A stretch of 64,000 bases of DNA from NCBI GenBank assembly GCA_009684515.1, contig WKKS01000001.1:744001-808000 (forward strand), given 5' to 3'. Under the pieces are notes generated by a model that ran no database searches, was not told the origin of the DNA, and worked only from the letters and a program-made list of their open reading frames with translations. The DNA comes from Geobacter sp. (GTDB lineage: Bacteria > Desulfobacterota > Desulfuromonadia > Geobacterales > Pseudopelobacteraceae). A program made the position numbers and the translations under genes. Positions 51,501-61,431 of this stretch are shown in pieces (positions within the stretch are counted from its first letter, which is position 1; the number at the start of each line of letters is the position of its first letter).

Positions 51501-53030
51501 TCAAGAGGCTTTCCTGTCCAGACTGCGGTACTGAATCGCCTCGGCAATATGCTGTTCCCTGATCGATTCGCTTTCTTCCAGATCGGCGATGGTGCGGGCC
51601 ACTTTCAAAATACGGGTGTAGGTACGGGCCGAGAAACCGAGCCGGTCGGTGACCAGTTCCAGCATGCGGTTGCCGCTGGCATCCAGTTCGCAGTACTTTT
51701 TGATGAAACGGGGCGTCATCTGGGCGTTGCAGTGAATTTTGGTCCCTTTGTAGCGCTCCAGCTGCAGCTCGCGGGAATGTTCCACACGGCTTGCTATGGC
51801 GGCGGAACTTTCGGCTTCGCTGCGATCGGCCAGGTCTCGATATTTGACCGCAGGAACTTCGATGTGAATGTCGATGCGATCCAGGAGCGGTCCGGAAATA
51901 CGTGAACGGTAGCGATGGATCGAGACCGGGGTACAGGTGCAGGGATGGGTCGGGTCGGACAGATAGCCGCAGGGACAGGGATTCATGGCCGCCACCAGCA
52001 TGACCCGGGAGGGGTAGGTCAGGGAAAGCAGGGAGCGGGAAATGGTGACCCGGCCATCCTCCAGCGGCTGGCGCAGGACTTCCAGGACGTTTTTCTTGAA
52101 TTCAGGCAGTTCATCCAGAAACAGCACGCCGTTGTGAGCCAGGGAAACCTCGCCCGGCTTGGGGGTCGTGCCGCCGCCGATCAGGCCGACGTCTGATATG
52201 GTATGATGCGGTGAGCGGAAGGGACGTACCGCCAGCAAGGCCCGCTCTTTCTCCAGCATGCCGCTGACGCTGAAAATTTTGGTGGTTTCGATCGCTTCAT
52301 CAAACGACATGCGCGGCAGAATGGTCGGAATCCGCCGGGCGATCATCGTCTTTCCCGAACCGGGCGGACCGATCATCAACAGATTGTGACTTCCAGCCGC
52401 GGCCACTTCCAGGGCGCGCTTGGCGTGCTCCTGCCCCTTGACCTCGCTGAAATCCTCGCCATATTCGCAACTGCTGGCAAACAGCCCGTGCAAATCCACC
52501 CGGCAGGGATCAATCCCTTCCCGTTCGCTCAAAAACTCGACCACCTGTGACAGGCTGGTGGCGCCGATTACATCGATGCCTTCCACGACAGCCGCCTCGG
52601 GAGCGTTTTCGGCCGGCAGTATCAGTCCGCTCAATCCGGCCCGCTTGGCGGCAACCGCCATGGAGAGTGCGCCGCGAATGGCCTTCAATCCGCCATCCAA
52701 GGAGAGCTCGCCCAGCAGGATGTATTCCCGCAGACGCGGACCTTTGATGACTCCGGTGGCGGCCAGGATGCCGATCGAGATCGGCAGATCGTAGGCGGCT
52801 CCCTCTTTCTTGATGTCGGCCGGGGCCAGATTGGCGGTGATCCGCCGGGCCGGAAAATCATAGCCGGAGTTCTTCAGCGCCGCCTTGACGCGATCCTTGC
52901 TCTCCTTGACCGCGCCATCCGGCAGACCGACCGTGGCAAAGGAGGGCAGGCCGGCTGCCAGGTCAACTTCCACATCCACCAGGATGGCATCAATACCAAT
53001 CAGGGCACTGCTGAATACTTTTGCGAGCAT
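51501..53030 (-). CDS. comM: YifB/ComM-family Mg-chelatase-like ATPase
   Basis: ComM is a hexameric helicase acting in branch migration during natural transformation. The 509-aa protein has a Lon-like N-terminal substrate-binding fold ([25 protein letters not shown]), Walker [14 protein letters not shown], Walker [12 protein letters not shown] and the zinc-finger-like [15 protein letters not shown]. The C-terminal Mg-chelatase-type helical domain ([22 protein letters not shown]) is complete. GGGAG precedes the ATG. It is followed upstream on the same strand by pgeF, 37 bases away. Confidence 0.95.
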   Translation of the reverse strand: MLAKVFSSALIGIDAILVDVEVDLAAGLPSFATVGLPDGAVKESKDRVKAALKNSGYDFPARRITANLAPADIKKEGAAYDLPISIGILAATGVIKGPRLREYILLGELSLDGGLKAIRGALSMAVAAKRAGLSGLILPAENAPEAAVVEGIDVIGATSLSQVVEFLSEREGIDPCRVDLHGLFASSCEYGEDFSEVKGQEHAKRALEVAAAGSHNLLMIGPPGSGKTMIARRIPTILPRMSFDEAIETTKIFSVSGMLEKERALLAVRPFRSPHHTISDVGLIGGGTTPKPGEVSLAHNGVLFLDELPEFKKNVLEVLRQPLEDGRVTISRSLLSLTYPSRVMLVAAMNPCPCGYLSDPTHPCTCTPVSIHRYRSRISGPLLDRIDIHIEVPAVKYRDLADRSEAESSAAIASRVEHSRELQLERYKGTKIHCNAQMTPRFIKKYCELDASGNRMLELVTDRLGFSARTYTRILKVARTIADLEESESIREQHIAEAIQYRSLDRKAS

Positions 53031-53067
53031 GAACGCTCCCGTTCGGGCTGAGAATTATTCCGGCTGT

Positions 53068-53865
53068 TTACTGGTTCAGCATGATGAAACCCATCTGCCT
53101 GCCGGACTCTTCCTTGTCCCGGCGATAGGAGAAAAACAGTTCGCTGCGGCAGCAGACACAGTCGTCCGAGAGCTGGATGGCATCAGCCGGGAGTCCAGCC
53201 AGCAGCAGGAGTTCGCGGTTGGCGGCGGCCAGATCCAGGCGCCACTTTTCCTCCCCGCATAACTCGGCGAAAGAGGCCCAGGCGATGCCGCTCTGTACAA
53301 AGGCCTGTTTGACCGGCGCATCGACTTCGTAACAGCATTTCTGGATACAGGGACCGATAGCGGCCTGCAACCTCTTCGGATCGCAGCCAAATTCCGATTT
53401 CATCCCGGCCACGGCTTTGGAAACCAACTGTCCGGCAGTACCTTTCCAGCCCGCGTGGACGGCGGCGATGACCTTTTTTTCCGGATCGCACAGCAGAATC
53501 GGGACACAGTCGGCCACGCAGACGCCGATCATCACCTTCGGCTGGTTGGTGATAATTGCGTCACCCTCCACCGACAGGAAATGAGTGAAATCTTCATTCG
53601 GCTCGTTGATGACCAGGATATCGACACCATGCACCTGCTTGGGGGTAACCAGCGCTTCCTGGCTGACACCGAATGCACGGGCCAGCAGGCTGCGATTTCC
53701 TTCGACGTTCGACTGCTGGTCGTTGGTGTTCATACCCAGGTTTAGCGAATTATAAGGGGGGCGCGAAACCCCTTCGTGGCGGGAGGTAAAACCCTGGGTT
53801 GAACAGGGGTTCCCCGTAAAATCCACCGCGATATATTGGACACGTTCCACTCGTTTCATCTGCAT
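53068..53865 (-). CDS. pgeF: Peptidoglycan editing factor PgeF (YfiH/laccase-domain family)
   Basis: PgeF hydrolyses wrongly incorporated UDP-MurNAc-L-Ser in peptidoglycan synthesis; older annotation calls it polyphenol oxidase. The 265-aa protein shows the zinc-site residues in QVHGVD, CVADCVPILL and VHAGWKGTAG, and the fold marks GFTSRHEGVS and AIGPCIQKCCYEV. GGAGGAAA precedes the ATG. It is followed by comM on the same strand and preceded by dedA after an 82-base gap. Confidence 0.94.
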   Translation of the reverse strand: MQMKRVERVQYIAVDFTGNPCSTQGFTSRHEGVSRPPYNSLNLGMNTNDQQSNVEGNRSLLARAFGVSQEALVTPKQVHGVDILVINEPNEDFTHFLSVEGDAIITNQPKVMIGVCVADCVPILLCDPEKKVIAAVHAGWKGTAGQLVSKAVAGMKSEFGCDPKRLQAAIGPCIQKCCYEVDAPVKQAFVQSGIAWASFAELCGEEKWRLDLAAANRELLLLAGLPADAIQLSDDCVCCRSELFFSYRRDKEESGRQMGFIMLNQ

Positions 53866-53947
53866 CTTGTTTCCTCCGAAACCCGCTTAACGGGATAGTG
53901 CGTTAACTTGTCAAACTGCTAAGAATCCTTTTGCCTTATTGCCTGTT

Positions 53948-54553
53948 TTAAGCTTTACTACCGTTACTGCGCTGACGCCAGACATACACTGCCACCAGTA
54001 CCAGGCTGAACAGCAGCACCCAGACCAGCGCTTTATGTGAATATTGCATGATCAGTTGCTGATTTTCTCCGATGGCGTAACCGATCCAGGCCAGGATTGT
54101 ACACCAGAGACCGGCACCCAGCAGAGTGTAGAGCGAGAATTTGAGATGGTTCATTCCAGCCACTCCGGCCGGGATTGAGATCAGGTGGCGAATCACCGGC
54201 AGCAGGCGGCCGATGAAGGTCGAGATCTCGCCATGCTGCAGAAAAAACTTCTCGACCCGTTCGAATTTGTCGGGCGGAATCAGTACATATTTGCCATACT
54301 TGAGAATCAGCGGACGCCCCAGATAATGGGAGGCGTAGTAGTTGGCATAAGCGCCCGCCAGGCTGCCGACAGTCCCGGACAGAATTGCAACGGCCATATT
54401 CATCTTGCCCTGAAAAGCCAGATAACCGGCTGGCGGCATGACCAGTTCGCTGGGAATCGGGATGATGGAACTTTCCATCGCCATCAGCAGAAATATGCCG
54501 GGGTAACCCATTGCGCCGATCGTATCGAGCAGCCATTGTACAATCGCGTGCAT
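53948..54553 (-). CDS. DedA-family inner-membrane protein
   Basis: This 201-aa protein has four to five helices and DedA marks: GIFLLMAMESSIIPIPSELVMPPAGYLA, GTVGSLAGAYANYYASHYLGRPLILKYGKYV, GRLLPVIRHLISIPAGVAGMN. The family flips undecaprenyl phosphate or other lipids across the inner membrane. A GAGGAG site precedes the ATG. It is divergent from the methyltransferase gene at 54640. Confidence 0.93.
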   Translation of the reverse strand: MHAIVQWLLDTIGAMGYPGIFLLMAMESSIIPIPSELVMPPAGYLAFQGKMNMAVAILSGTVGSLAGAYANYYASHYLGRPLILKYGKYVLIPPDKFERVEKFFLQHGEISTFIGRLLPVIRHLISIPAGVAGMNHLKFSLYTLLGAGLWCTILAWIGYAIGENQQLIMQYSHKALVWVLLFSLVLVAVYVWRQRSNGSKA

Positions 54554-54639
54554 TATTAAAAACTCCTCTTGCCTGATTTAAAGCGGTCTTAGCTTATAAC
54601 CCATATAACAGGTTCGGGCAACAGCAAGATAGGGAAGAT

Positions 54640-56484
54640 ATGAACGAAAAAACGTATACCATCATTGATCGTCTGCAACGCGAGCTACTGACCGGCGACG
54701 GCGCCGTCGGCACCATGCTTTACGCCAAAGGGGTCAGCCTCGACAGCAACTTCGAACACCTGAACCTGATCCGTCCGGCGCTGGTCAAGGAACTGGCAAG
54801 CGAATATGCCGCCGCCGGTGCGCAGATTATCGAGACCAACACCTTCGGCGCCAACTTCACCAAACTGTCCGCTATCGGACTGGGTCACAAAGTGGTCGAG
54901 ATCAACCTGGCCGGTGCCAGAATCGCCCGCGAGGCGGTTGCCGGGCGTGAAATTCTGGTAGCCGGTTCGGTCGGTCCGCTGGTATCGGTCAAAGGGGATG
55001 ACAAAGAGCTGTCTCCGGCCGAGATGGAGGCCATTTTCAGCGTCCAGTGCAAAGCCCTGACGGAGGGTGGCGTTGACCTGCTGCTGCTGGAGACTTTTTC
55101 GTCACTGGTACAGCTGGAAGCGGCCGTGCGGGCTGCCCGCGGCTGCAGTGTGCCGGTCTGCGCATCGCTGGCTTTTCTGGAAGGGGGTCGCGCTGCGGAC
55201 GGCACTTCGGTGGAGCGTTTCTGCGAGGCGATGGAAGCGGCCGGAGCCGACCTGATCGGGGCCAACTGCGGCGCCGGACCGATGGAGCTGCTTAAAGTCA
55301 TCAAGCGGCTGGCCACCCTGACGGACAAGCCGATCAGCGCCTACGCCAACAGCGGCTTTCCCGAATATCGCGACGGGCGTTATATCTATCGCGCCACCCC
55401 GGAATACTTTGCCGACATGGCGGCCGAAATGGCCGCAGCCGGTGCAAACCTTTTGGGTGGCTGCTGCGGGACAACCCCCGAACATATCAACGCCATAGCC
55501 CGGAAAATCACCGGGCTCAAACCGGCCGTCAGGAGCAGAACTCCGCTCATCACCGTTTCCGAACCGGTCGAAGCGCCTCAGAAAGCGGCTTCTTTCCTGG
55601 ACAACTGGGGCAGCCGCAAGGTCATCACCGTTGAGTTGGACCCCCCCAAAGGAATTGACTGCAGCAAAATCATCACCGGCAGCAGACGGCTGAAGGAAGC
55701 CGGGGCCGATGCCATCAATCTGGCCGAGAACCCCCTGGCGCGGCCACGAATGGGCAATATCGCCCTGGGAAGCATTATTCAGCGCGAAGTCGGCATCGAG
55801 GTCATCGTGCATGTCACCGGCCGCGACCGCAACCTGATCGGCATGCAGTCCGATCTGATGGGGGCCAGCCTGCTCGGCATCCGCTCGATTCTGGCAGTGA
55901 CCGGCGATCCGGCCACTATGGGAGATCACGCCGGAGCCAAATCGGTCTTCGACCTGCACTCATTCACCCTGATCAAGCTGCTGAGCGATATGAACCGTGG
56001 CGTCAATGCCATCGGCAATCCGATCGGCGAAGGCACCGGTTTCACAATCGGGGCCGCCTTCAACCCCAACACCCGCAATATGAACGTCCAGGCCGAACGC
56101 CTACGAAAAAAGATTGCCAACGGCGCCCGCTTCACCCAGACCCAGCCGATCTACGATCCGGCTATTCTTTTCGAAGCTCTGGATTCCACCGGTGACTGCG
56201 ATATTCCGTTTCTGCCCGGCATCATGCCGCTGGTCAGCGAGCGCAACGCCGAGTACCTGAATAATGAGGTCCCCGGCATAACGGTACCGGATGCCGTTCG
56301 AGCCCGCATGAGGGGTCTCGAAAAAGAGGCCGGGGCGCGGGAGGGTCTGGCCATCGCCAAGGAGTTCATCGACGCCACCTTTGCCGCAGTGGGAGGTTAT
56401 TATCTGATCCCCCCGTTCGGCAAGTACGAATTGGCCGAAGAATTGATCAAACACATCCAGCAGCGTGAGAGGGAGCAGCAATGA
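54640..56484 (+). CDS. Bifunctional homocysteine S-methyltransferase / 5,10-methylenetetrahydrofolate reductase
   Basis: This 614-aa protein fuses two methionine-cycle activities. Residues about 1-290 form a homocysteine methyltransferase barrel (LLTGDGAVGTMLYAKGV; zinc ligands in GANCGAG and GGCCGTTPEH). Residues about 325-610 form an MTHFR-like barrel (ITVELDPPKGIDCSKI, HVTGRDRNLIGMQSDL, TGDPA, FTQTQPIYD). Similar fusions are known as YitJ in Gram-positive bacteria. The cobalamin domain of MetH is absent. It overlaps the next gene by 4 bases. Confidence 0.94.
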   Translation: MNEKTYTIIDRLQRELLTGDGAVGTMLYAKGVSLDSNFEHLNLIRPALVKELASEYAAAGAQIIETNTFGANFTKLSAIGLGHKVVEINLAGARIAREAVAGREILVAGSVGPLVSVKGDDKELSPAEMEAIFSVQCKALTEGGVDLLLLETFSSLVQLEAAVRAARGCSVPVCASLAFLEGGRAADGTSVERFCEAMEAAGADLIGANCGAGPMELLKVIKRLATLTDKPISAYANSGFPEYRDGRYIYRATPEYFADMAAEMAAAGANLLGGCCGTTPEHINAIARKITGLKPAVRSRTPLITVSEPVEAPQKAASFLDNWGSRKVITVELDPPKGIDCSKIITGSRRLKEAGADAINLAENPLARPRMGNIALGSIIQREVGIEVIVHVTGRDRNLIGMQSDLMGASLLGIRSILAVTGDPATMGDHAGAKSVFDLHSFTLIKLLSDMNRGVNAIGNPIGEGTGFTIGAAFNPNTRNMNVQAERLRKKIANGARFTQTQPIYDPAILFEALDSTGDCDIPFLPGIMPLVSERNAEYLNNEVPGITVPDAVRARMRGLEKEAGAREGLAIAKEFIDATFAAVGGYYLIPPFGKYELAEELIKHIQQREREQQ

Positions 56485-56894
56485 AATCACTGTTCAAGAA
56501 GTTGGTATTACTGACCATCTGCCTGGCCATGACGGCCTGCGTCACCGATATGGGAATACGGGAAGAATTCGAAAAAAGCATGCGGGCCTATAACCGGATG
56601 CTGCGTTGGCAGGAAGTCGAAAATGCCGGTATGAGCTATATGGAAAAAGAGCGGCGCGATGAGTTCATGCGAAGCGCGGAATCGCTTAAAAGAAGGGGCG
56701 TCACGATGGCTGATTTCCGCATCCTGACCTTCGAATGTCTTCTGGAAAATAAAACCGGAGACGTGGTAGCCGAATTCGATTATTTCATCCTCCCCTCCAA
56801 CCGAGTCAAAACCGTGACCTACCGCCAGGAATGGGTTTACAAGGACGACCTGAAGAGTTGGAAGCTCAAGAGCGCTCTGCCCCCCTTCGAGTAG
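56481..56894 (+). CDS. Small putative lipoprotein downstream of the methyltransferase gene
   Basis: This 137-aa protein starts MKSLFKKLVLLTICLAMTAC, a lipoprotein signal, and its mature part is helical then strand-rich (FEKSMRAYNRMLRWQEVENA..FDYFILPSNRVKTVTYRQEWVYKDDLKSW). I recognise no family. It overlaps the upstream gene by 4 bases and is 3 bases before xerC, so the three are likely one operon. Confidence 0.72.
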   Translation: MKSLFKKLVLLTICLAMTACVTDMGIREEFEKSMRAYNRMLRWQEVENAGMSYMEKERRDEFMRSAESLKRRGVTMADFRILTFECLLENKTGDVVAEFDYFILPSNRVKTVTYRQEWVYKDDLKSWKLKSALPPFE

Positions 56895-56897
56895 AAA

Positions 56898-57803
56898 GTG
56901 GAACCGCTAGCACAGCAGATCAGCATTTTCACCGTCTACCTGGAAACGGAGCGGAACGTTTCCCCGCATACTCTGGCGGCCTACCGCAGCGATCTGGCAC
57001 AATGGCTGGCGTTTGTCCAGGGCAGCAGAGGTGAGGGTGTATCGGCCGGGGATATTGACCACCTGCTGCTGCGGCGCTATCTGGCCGGGTTGTCGAAAAC
57101 AACCAAAAAGAGTTCGATCGGCAGGAAACTGGCCGCTATCCGTTCATTTTTCCGTTTTCTGCTGCGGCGCGGTACGATTACCAAAAACCCGGCCGAACTG
57201 GTCGCCACTCCTAAAAAAGAACAACGCCTGCCGTTTCACCTGGATATCGACCAGACCACCACCCTGATGGAAGCGCCGGACCTTGAACATAAGGACGCAC
57301 TGCGCGACCGGGCCATCCTGGAACTGCTTTATTCCAGCGGTCTGCGCGTTTCGGAACTGACCAGCCTGAATATTGGCGAGATTGATCTGTCGGGAGGGAG
57401 CGTGCGCGTGATGGGCAAAGGGGGCAAGGAACGGATCGTTCCGGTCGGCAGCCGCGCCCTGGATGCCCTTCACAGCTATCTCGAACAGCGCAGCGATGCC
57501 GCAGCGGGTGCGGCGCTATTCCTGAACAGCCGTGGAACCCGCATCAACCGCCGCAGCGTGGCACGCATCATCGATCTGCATGTGCTGCGCATCGCGGCTT
57601 TCAAAAGGATTTCCCCGCATACTCTCAGGCACACCTTCGCCACCCATATGCTGGAGGGGGGCGCCGACCTGCGTGCGATCCAGGAACTGTTGGGACACGC
57701 CTCGCTCTCCACCACCCAGAAGTACACCCACGTCGGCATCGACCGCCTGATGGAGGTCTACGACAAGGCTCATCCCAAGGCCCACAGCGATAGCGTGGAG
57801 TGA
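56898..57803 (+). CDS. xerC: Tyrosine recombinase XerC
   Basis: Xer recombinases resolve chromosome dimers at dif with FtsK. The 301-aa protein has an N-terminal SAM-like core-binding domain ([19 protein letters not shown]) and the catalytic set Arg150 (SSGLRVSEL), Lys174 (MGKGGKER), His241 and Arg244 ([12 protein letters not shown]), His267 ([14 protein letters not shown]) and Tyr276. The start is GTG at 56898. XerC versus XerD cannot be separated with certainty by eye. Its position before ftsK is functionally apt. Confidence 0.9.
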   Translation: MEPLAQQISIFTVYLETERNVSPHTLAAYRSDLAQWLAFVQGSRGEGVSAGDIDHLLLRRYLAGLSKTTKKSSIGRKLAAIRSFFRFLLRRGTITKNPAELVATPKKEQRLPFHLDIDQTTTLMEAPDLEHKDALRDRAILELLYSSGLRVSELTSLNIGEIDLSGGSVRVMGKGGKERIVPVGSRALDALHSYLEQRSDAAAGAALFLNSRGTRINRRSVARIIDLHVLRIAAFKRISPHTLRHTFATHMLEGGADLRAIQELLGHASLSTTQKYTHVGIDRLMEVYDKAHPKAHSDSVE

Positions 57804-57891
57804 ATCGCCCATTTTTCCTTTGCCTACCTTTGTCGATTGCTAGTAGTATAGCCCGGTTTTACAATCTCAAACCCTGGATACCAATACCGAT

Positions 57892-60225
57892 ATGGAAGAA
57901 CCCAAAAAAGAAAAATTAACCAAAGAACTGCAGGGAATGGCGCTTGGCGCGATCGGCGTATTTTTTCTGCTGGCTTTTTTGACCTACAATGCAGCTGACG
58001 TTTCCTGGAACAGCTACTCCAATGCAGGAAACATCCACAATCTGGGCGGGCGTCTCGGCGCCCAGGTGGCCGACCTTTTCTTCAGCGCCTTCGGGTTGGC
58101 CTCTTACATGATTCCGCTGACGCTGCTCTATATGTCCTACACCCTGTTCCGCTTCAAGGAAATCCGGCTGCGTTCCTACAAACTGGTGGCGGCGGCCGGA
58201 CTTCTATTCTCAACGGCAACCATGTTCGCCTTTTTTCGGGAGAAAACGTTCCTTTTTGAGCAGCAGGTTCCGACCGGCGGCCTGGTGGGAGTGGTGACGG
58301 CCCACTTTCTGAAAAACACGATCGGGACGGTCGGCGCGCTGCTGTTGCTGCTGCCGCTGCTGGCAGCCTGCATCATGATCCTGGCACATTTTTCTTTCAT
58401 ACTGTTCGCCGGCTGGTGGCTGGAAAACATGAAACAAAAGTGGGCCACATGGCAGAAACGCCGCGCCCAGGACCGCAGTGAAAAGGAAAAAGAGGATGCC
58501 AAAAAAGAGGGACTGCCGGTGGCAATCTCCAACGGACCGGTCATCAAGCCTCCCGCTCCCCCCGCTCCACGTCCCAACCTGATCAAGAAGGAAAAGGACA
58601 AGAAAAAAGAGGACGCCAAAACCGCTGCCATACAGGAAACTTTTGAATTCATAAAAGCGGAAGGAGATTTCCACACACCACCCTTCTCGCTGCTGGATAT
58701 TCCCCCCGCCACCGAAAAAACTCTCGACCGCGATGCCCTGACAATGAATGCCAGGCTGCTTGAGAAAAAACTGAAAGATTACAATATCGACGGTGAAGTC
58801 GTGGAAATCTGTCCCGGCCCGGTCATCACCATGTATGAATTTTCTCCGGCCCCCGGGATCAAGATCAGCCGGATTGCCGGTCTGACCGATGACCTGACCA
58901 TGGCGCTGCAGGCCATGTCGATCCGGATTGTAGCGCCGATCCCCGGCAAAGGGGTCGTCGGCATTGAGGTTCCCAACCGTGACCGCGATATGGTCTTTTT
59001 GCGCGAGATTTTCAACTGCGAGCATTTTTCACACAGCAAGATGAAACTGCCGCTGGCGCTTGGCAAAGATATTGCCGGACTGCCGGTCGTAACCGACCTG
59101 GCCAAGGCGCCGCATCTGCTGGTGGCCGGCTCGACCGGCTCCGGCAAGTCGGTTTCGATTAACACGATGATTCTTTCGCTGCTCTACACTTCGACTCCCA
59201 AAGATGTGCGCATGATCATGGTAGACCCCAAGATGCTGGAGTTCTCGATGTACGAGGGGATTCCGCACCTGCTGCTGCCGGTCGTGACCGAACCGAAGAA
59301 GGCTTCTCTGGCGCTGAAATGGGCTGTCAACGAGATGGAGCGCCGCTACATGCTGCTGTCTGACAAAGGCGTTCGTAACATTGATTCATACAACAAAAAA
59401 CTGGCCGGGGAGCTGCTTGAACAGGAAGAGCTGAATGCCATCCCGGATGCGGAGATCATTGAAGAGCTTGAGGACGTCATAGACGATGAGACTGTAATAG
59501 ATCCGATCCCCTTTGCGGTGGATGATGATGTCATGCTGGAGCATAGCCACCTCCCCTACATCGTGGTAATCGTAGACGAGCTGGCCGACTTGATGATGGT
59601 GGCCGGACGTGAGGTAGAGGAGCATATCGCCCGTTTGGCCCAGAAGGCGCGCGCCTCCGGAATCCACCTGATCCTGGCCACGCAGCGCCCATCCGTGGAT
59701 GTCATCACCGGCCTGATCAAAGCCAACCTGCCGTCCCGCATTTCCTTCCAGGTCACTTCCAAAGTGGACTCGCGCACCATCCTGGATTGCAACGGTGCGG
59801 AGAGTTTGCTGGGAGCCGGTGACATGCTCTACATGCCTCCCGGAACATCACGCCTGCAGCGTATCCACGGCGCATTCGTATCCGATGCCGAAGTTCAGCG
59901 AGTGGTCGATTTCCTCAAAAAACAGGGCAAGCCGGTTTACGAGAAATCAATTCTGGAGATGAAGGACCCCGACGAAAAGGGGAGCATTGAAGATGAGGTG
60001 CAGGACGAACGCTGGGAAGATGCCCTGCGGCTGGTGGCTGACACCAGGCAGGCCAGCATCTCCATGGTTCAGCGCCGTCTGCGGATCGGCTACAACCGCG
60101 CCGCCCGGATAGTGGAAATGATGGAGAGCGAGGGGATGATCGCCCCCAGCGACGGCACCAGTAAGCCTCGTGAAATTTATATGGATGTCATTCATGCTTA
60201 CCTGAACTCACAGTTCACCAAGTAG
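57892..60225 (+). CDS. ftsK: DNA translocase FtsK
   Basis: FtsK pumps chromosomal DNA through the division septum and activates Xer recombination. The 777-aa protein has four N-terminal helices (about 15-190), a short Pro/Lys-rich linker (about 195-260), and the RecA-like motor with Walker A VAGSTGSGKSVSINT, YIVVIVDELADLMMVAGRE and LATQRPSVDVITGLIKANLPSRISF. The C-terminal gamma winged helix (SISMVQRRLRIGYNRAARIVEMMESEGMI) binds orienting DNA sites. Length is typical for short-linker FtsK. Confidence 0.97.
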   Translation: MEEPKKEKLTKELQGMALGAIGVFFLLAFLTYNAADVSWNSYSNAGNIHNLGGRLGAQVADLFFSAFGLASYMIPLTLLYMSYTLFRFKEIRLRSYKLVAAAGLLFSTATMFAFFREKTFLFEQQVPTGGLVGVVTAHFLKNTIGTVGALLLLLPLLAACIMILAHFSFILFAGWWLENMKQKWATWQKRRAQDRSEKEKEDAKKEGLPVAISNGPVIKPPAPPAPRPNLIKKEKDKKKEDAKTAAIQETFEFIKAEGDFHTPPFSLLDIPPATEKTLDRDALTMNARLLEKKLKDYNIDGEVVEICPGPVITMYEFSPAPGIKISRIAGLTDDLTMALQAMSIRIVAPIPGKGVVGIEVPNRDRDMVFLREIFNCEHFSHSKMKLPLALGKDIAGLPVVTDLAKAPHLLVAGSTGSGKSVSINTMILSLLYTSTPKDVRMIMVDPKMLEFSMYEGIPHLLLPVVTEPKKASLALKWAVNEMERRYMLLSDKGVRNIDSYNKKLAGELLEQEELNAIPDAEIIEELEDVIDDETVIDPIPFAVDDDVMLEHSHLPYIVVIVDELADLMMVAGREVEEHIARLAQKARASGIHLILATQRPSVDVITGLIKANLPSRISFQVTSKVDSRTILDCNGAESLLGAGDMLYMPPGTSRLQRIHGAFVSDAEVQRVVDFLKKQGKPVYEKSILEMKDPDEKGSIEDEVQDERWEDALRLVADTRQASISMVQRRLRIGYNRAARIVEMMESEGMIAPSDGTSKPREIYMDVIHAYLNSQFTK

Positions 60226-60256
60226 TTTGCCGGTTGGCACTGATCCCAGCTATGAT

Positions 60257-60436
60257 TCAGGCACAGTCCCCGCGCCACAAACAGCCCTGCTGGCCGCAGA
60301 CTTTTGAGGTGTCACTGTTGAAACATTGCGGATTTCCCTCCGCCTGCTGGATCGAACGAATCAGTTCCATCTTGTTGGAGCGGCCCGCCTTAATTTGATG
60401 CTTTTTTGCAATTGTCCGAATTTCTTCCAATTTCAC
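60257..60436 (-). CDS. Small SAP/Rho-N-like protein with Cys-rich tail, copy 2
   Basis: This 59-aa paralog of the protein at 4357-4536 reads VKLEEIRTIAKKHQI, then a KMELIRSIQ helix, and ends with VCGQQGCLWRGDCA. I chose GTG 60436, with AAGGAGG upstream, which gives exactly the same length as the other copy. It starts one base after the STAS-domain gene stop, so the two are co-transcribed and probably translationally coupled. Convergent with ftsK. Function is unknown; the helical part may bind nucleic acid. Confidence 0.8.
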   Translation of the reverse strand: MKLEEIRTIAKKHQIKAGRSNKMELIRSIQQAEGNPQCFNSDTSKVCGQQGCLWRGDCA

Positions 60437-60437
60437 T

Positions 60438-60800
60438 TTATAGCCTCCTTCTGGCATTGATTAATCCGCCTGCACTAGCTCTGGAGCGGCCATTGAGCTC
60501 TGTCACGCCGCGCTGGCGCGGCACTGCCCTTTTAAAAGCAGACCTCATAATTCCGGGCGGATTGATCAGCTCCGGTTCAACACCCCTGAATCTGGCGCAC
60601 TGCATCCATACATCAAGGACCTGCTTGCCGGTTGCGTCGAAGTTGCCGACACCCTGGCAATCCAGCTCAATTTTTTTCGATTTTTCTGATTCCAGATTTT
60701 GCAGAGCAGTCGATAAATCGTTTATTTCATTGCTCGTAATCCCGGTCAGTGTCCAGTTGCCCAGCAATCGGCCCTTATTGCCTGATATTTGTATTTTCAT
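60438..60800 (-). CDS. STAS-domain-like protein
   Basis: This 120-aa protein has a STAS-like fold: GRLLGNWTLTGITSNEINDLSTALQNL, KKIELDCQGVGNFDATGKQVLDVW, CARFRGVEPELINPPG. Many STAS proteins have a conserved Ser for phosphorylation after an Asp (DSSG); here the site reads DATG, so Thr is the only hydroxyl. The tail from about residue 88 is basic and Arg-rich. It probably acts in protein-protein signalling, but no partner kinase or phosphatase is next to it. Confidence 0.72.
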   Translation of the reverse strand: MKIQISGNKGRLLGNWTLTGITSNEINDLSTALQNLESEKSKKIELDCQGVGNFDATGKQVLDVWMQCARFRGVEPELINPPGIMRSAFKRAVPRQRGVTELNGRSRASAGGLINARRRL

Positions 60801-60901
60801 TTCAACCTCTCTTTTGTCCCCGTTATAAATCCGGAAACGACTTCATGCAGAAATTATTGCCGCAAATAACCCTTCTTCTTTCCGCGAATACTGCCATGTT
60901 T

Positions 60902-61114
60902 CTAATGTTTGGAGTATTTGTGCCGGTCCGGCGATCGGCACAGGTAACTTAAATCAAATTGAAAAGCGTGTTCGCAATCCGGATGACTGGCTGTGCACAT
61001 GTAAAAATCATCCACCAGGTAACGGGTCTTGCAGTCTGAGTTGCCGCCTCCCTGGGACGACCGGTTACTATTCTCATCCTTTACTTGCAATTGTTCCCGC
61101 ACTTCCTTCTTCAT
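60902..61114 (-). CDS. Small hypothetical Cys-containing protein
   Basis: This 70-aa protein begins MKKEVREQLQVKDENSNRSS and has four cysteines in its second half (DCKTRYLVDDFYMCTASHPDCEHAF...LCRSPDR). I chose ATG 61114 (AGGAGG about 8 bases upstream) over the longer open frame. A small metal- or FeS-binding role is possible. No family is recognised. It is between the STAS gene and the NarL-type regulator, both on the same strand. Confidence 0.55.
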   Translation of the reverse strand: MKKEVREQLQVKDENSNRSSQGGGNSDCKTRYLVDDFYMCTASHPDCEHAFQFDLSYLCRSPDRHKYSKH

Positions 61115-61431
61115 CTCCATTATCCTCCTCGCGCACACAGGGAGGCTTATCTCATACCTGGCTGAAATATCATTAAGCAGCCATGAGCAAAAATAACCGA
61201 AACCGAATGAGGACCTGTGTTTGCAATTAGTTTTACTGTAAAAGCAGTTGCAGAGATTGCCGCATGCATTTCTTGTCAGCTGATTGCCAGACGCCCCGCC
61301 ATACCGTCTGCTAAACAATTTTGTGAAACCGATGTTATTAAAAAATGGCAAGATTGGTCTATAGGGGATTTTGGAGGAAGCATCACGATCCCCCCTATGA
61401 TAACAGTGGGATGGTTGTTTTTTCCGGGGGA
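61115..61431. other. Intergenic stretch without a recognisable gene
   Basis: This AT-richer stretch lies between the small Cys protein and the regulator gene. I see no hairpin with a T run and no convincing gene. Confidence 0.45.
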
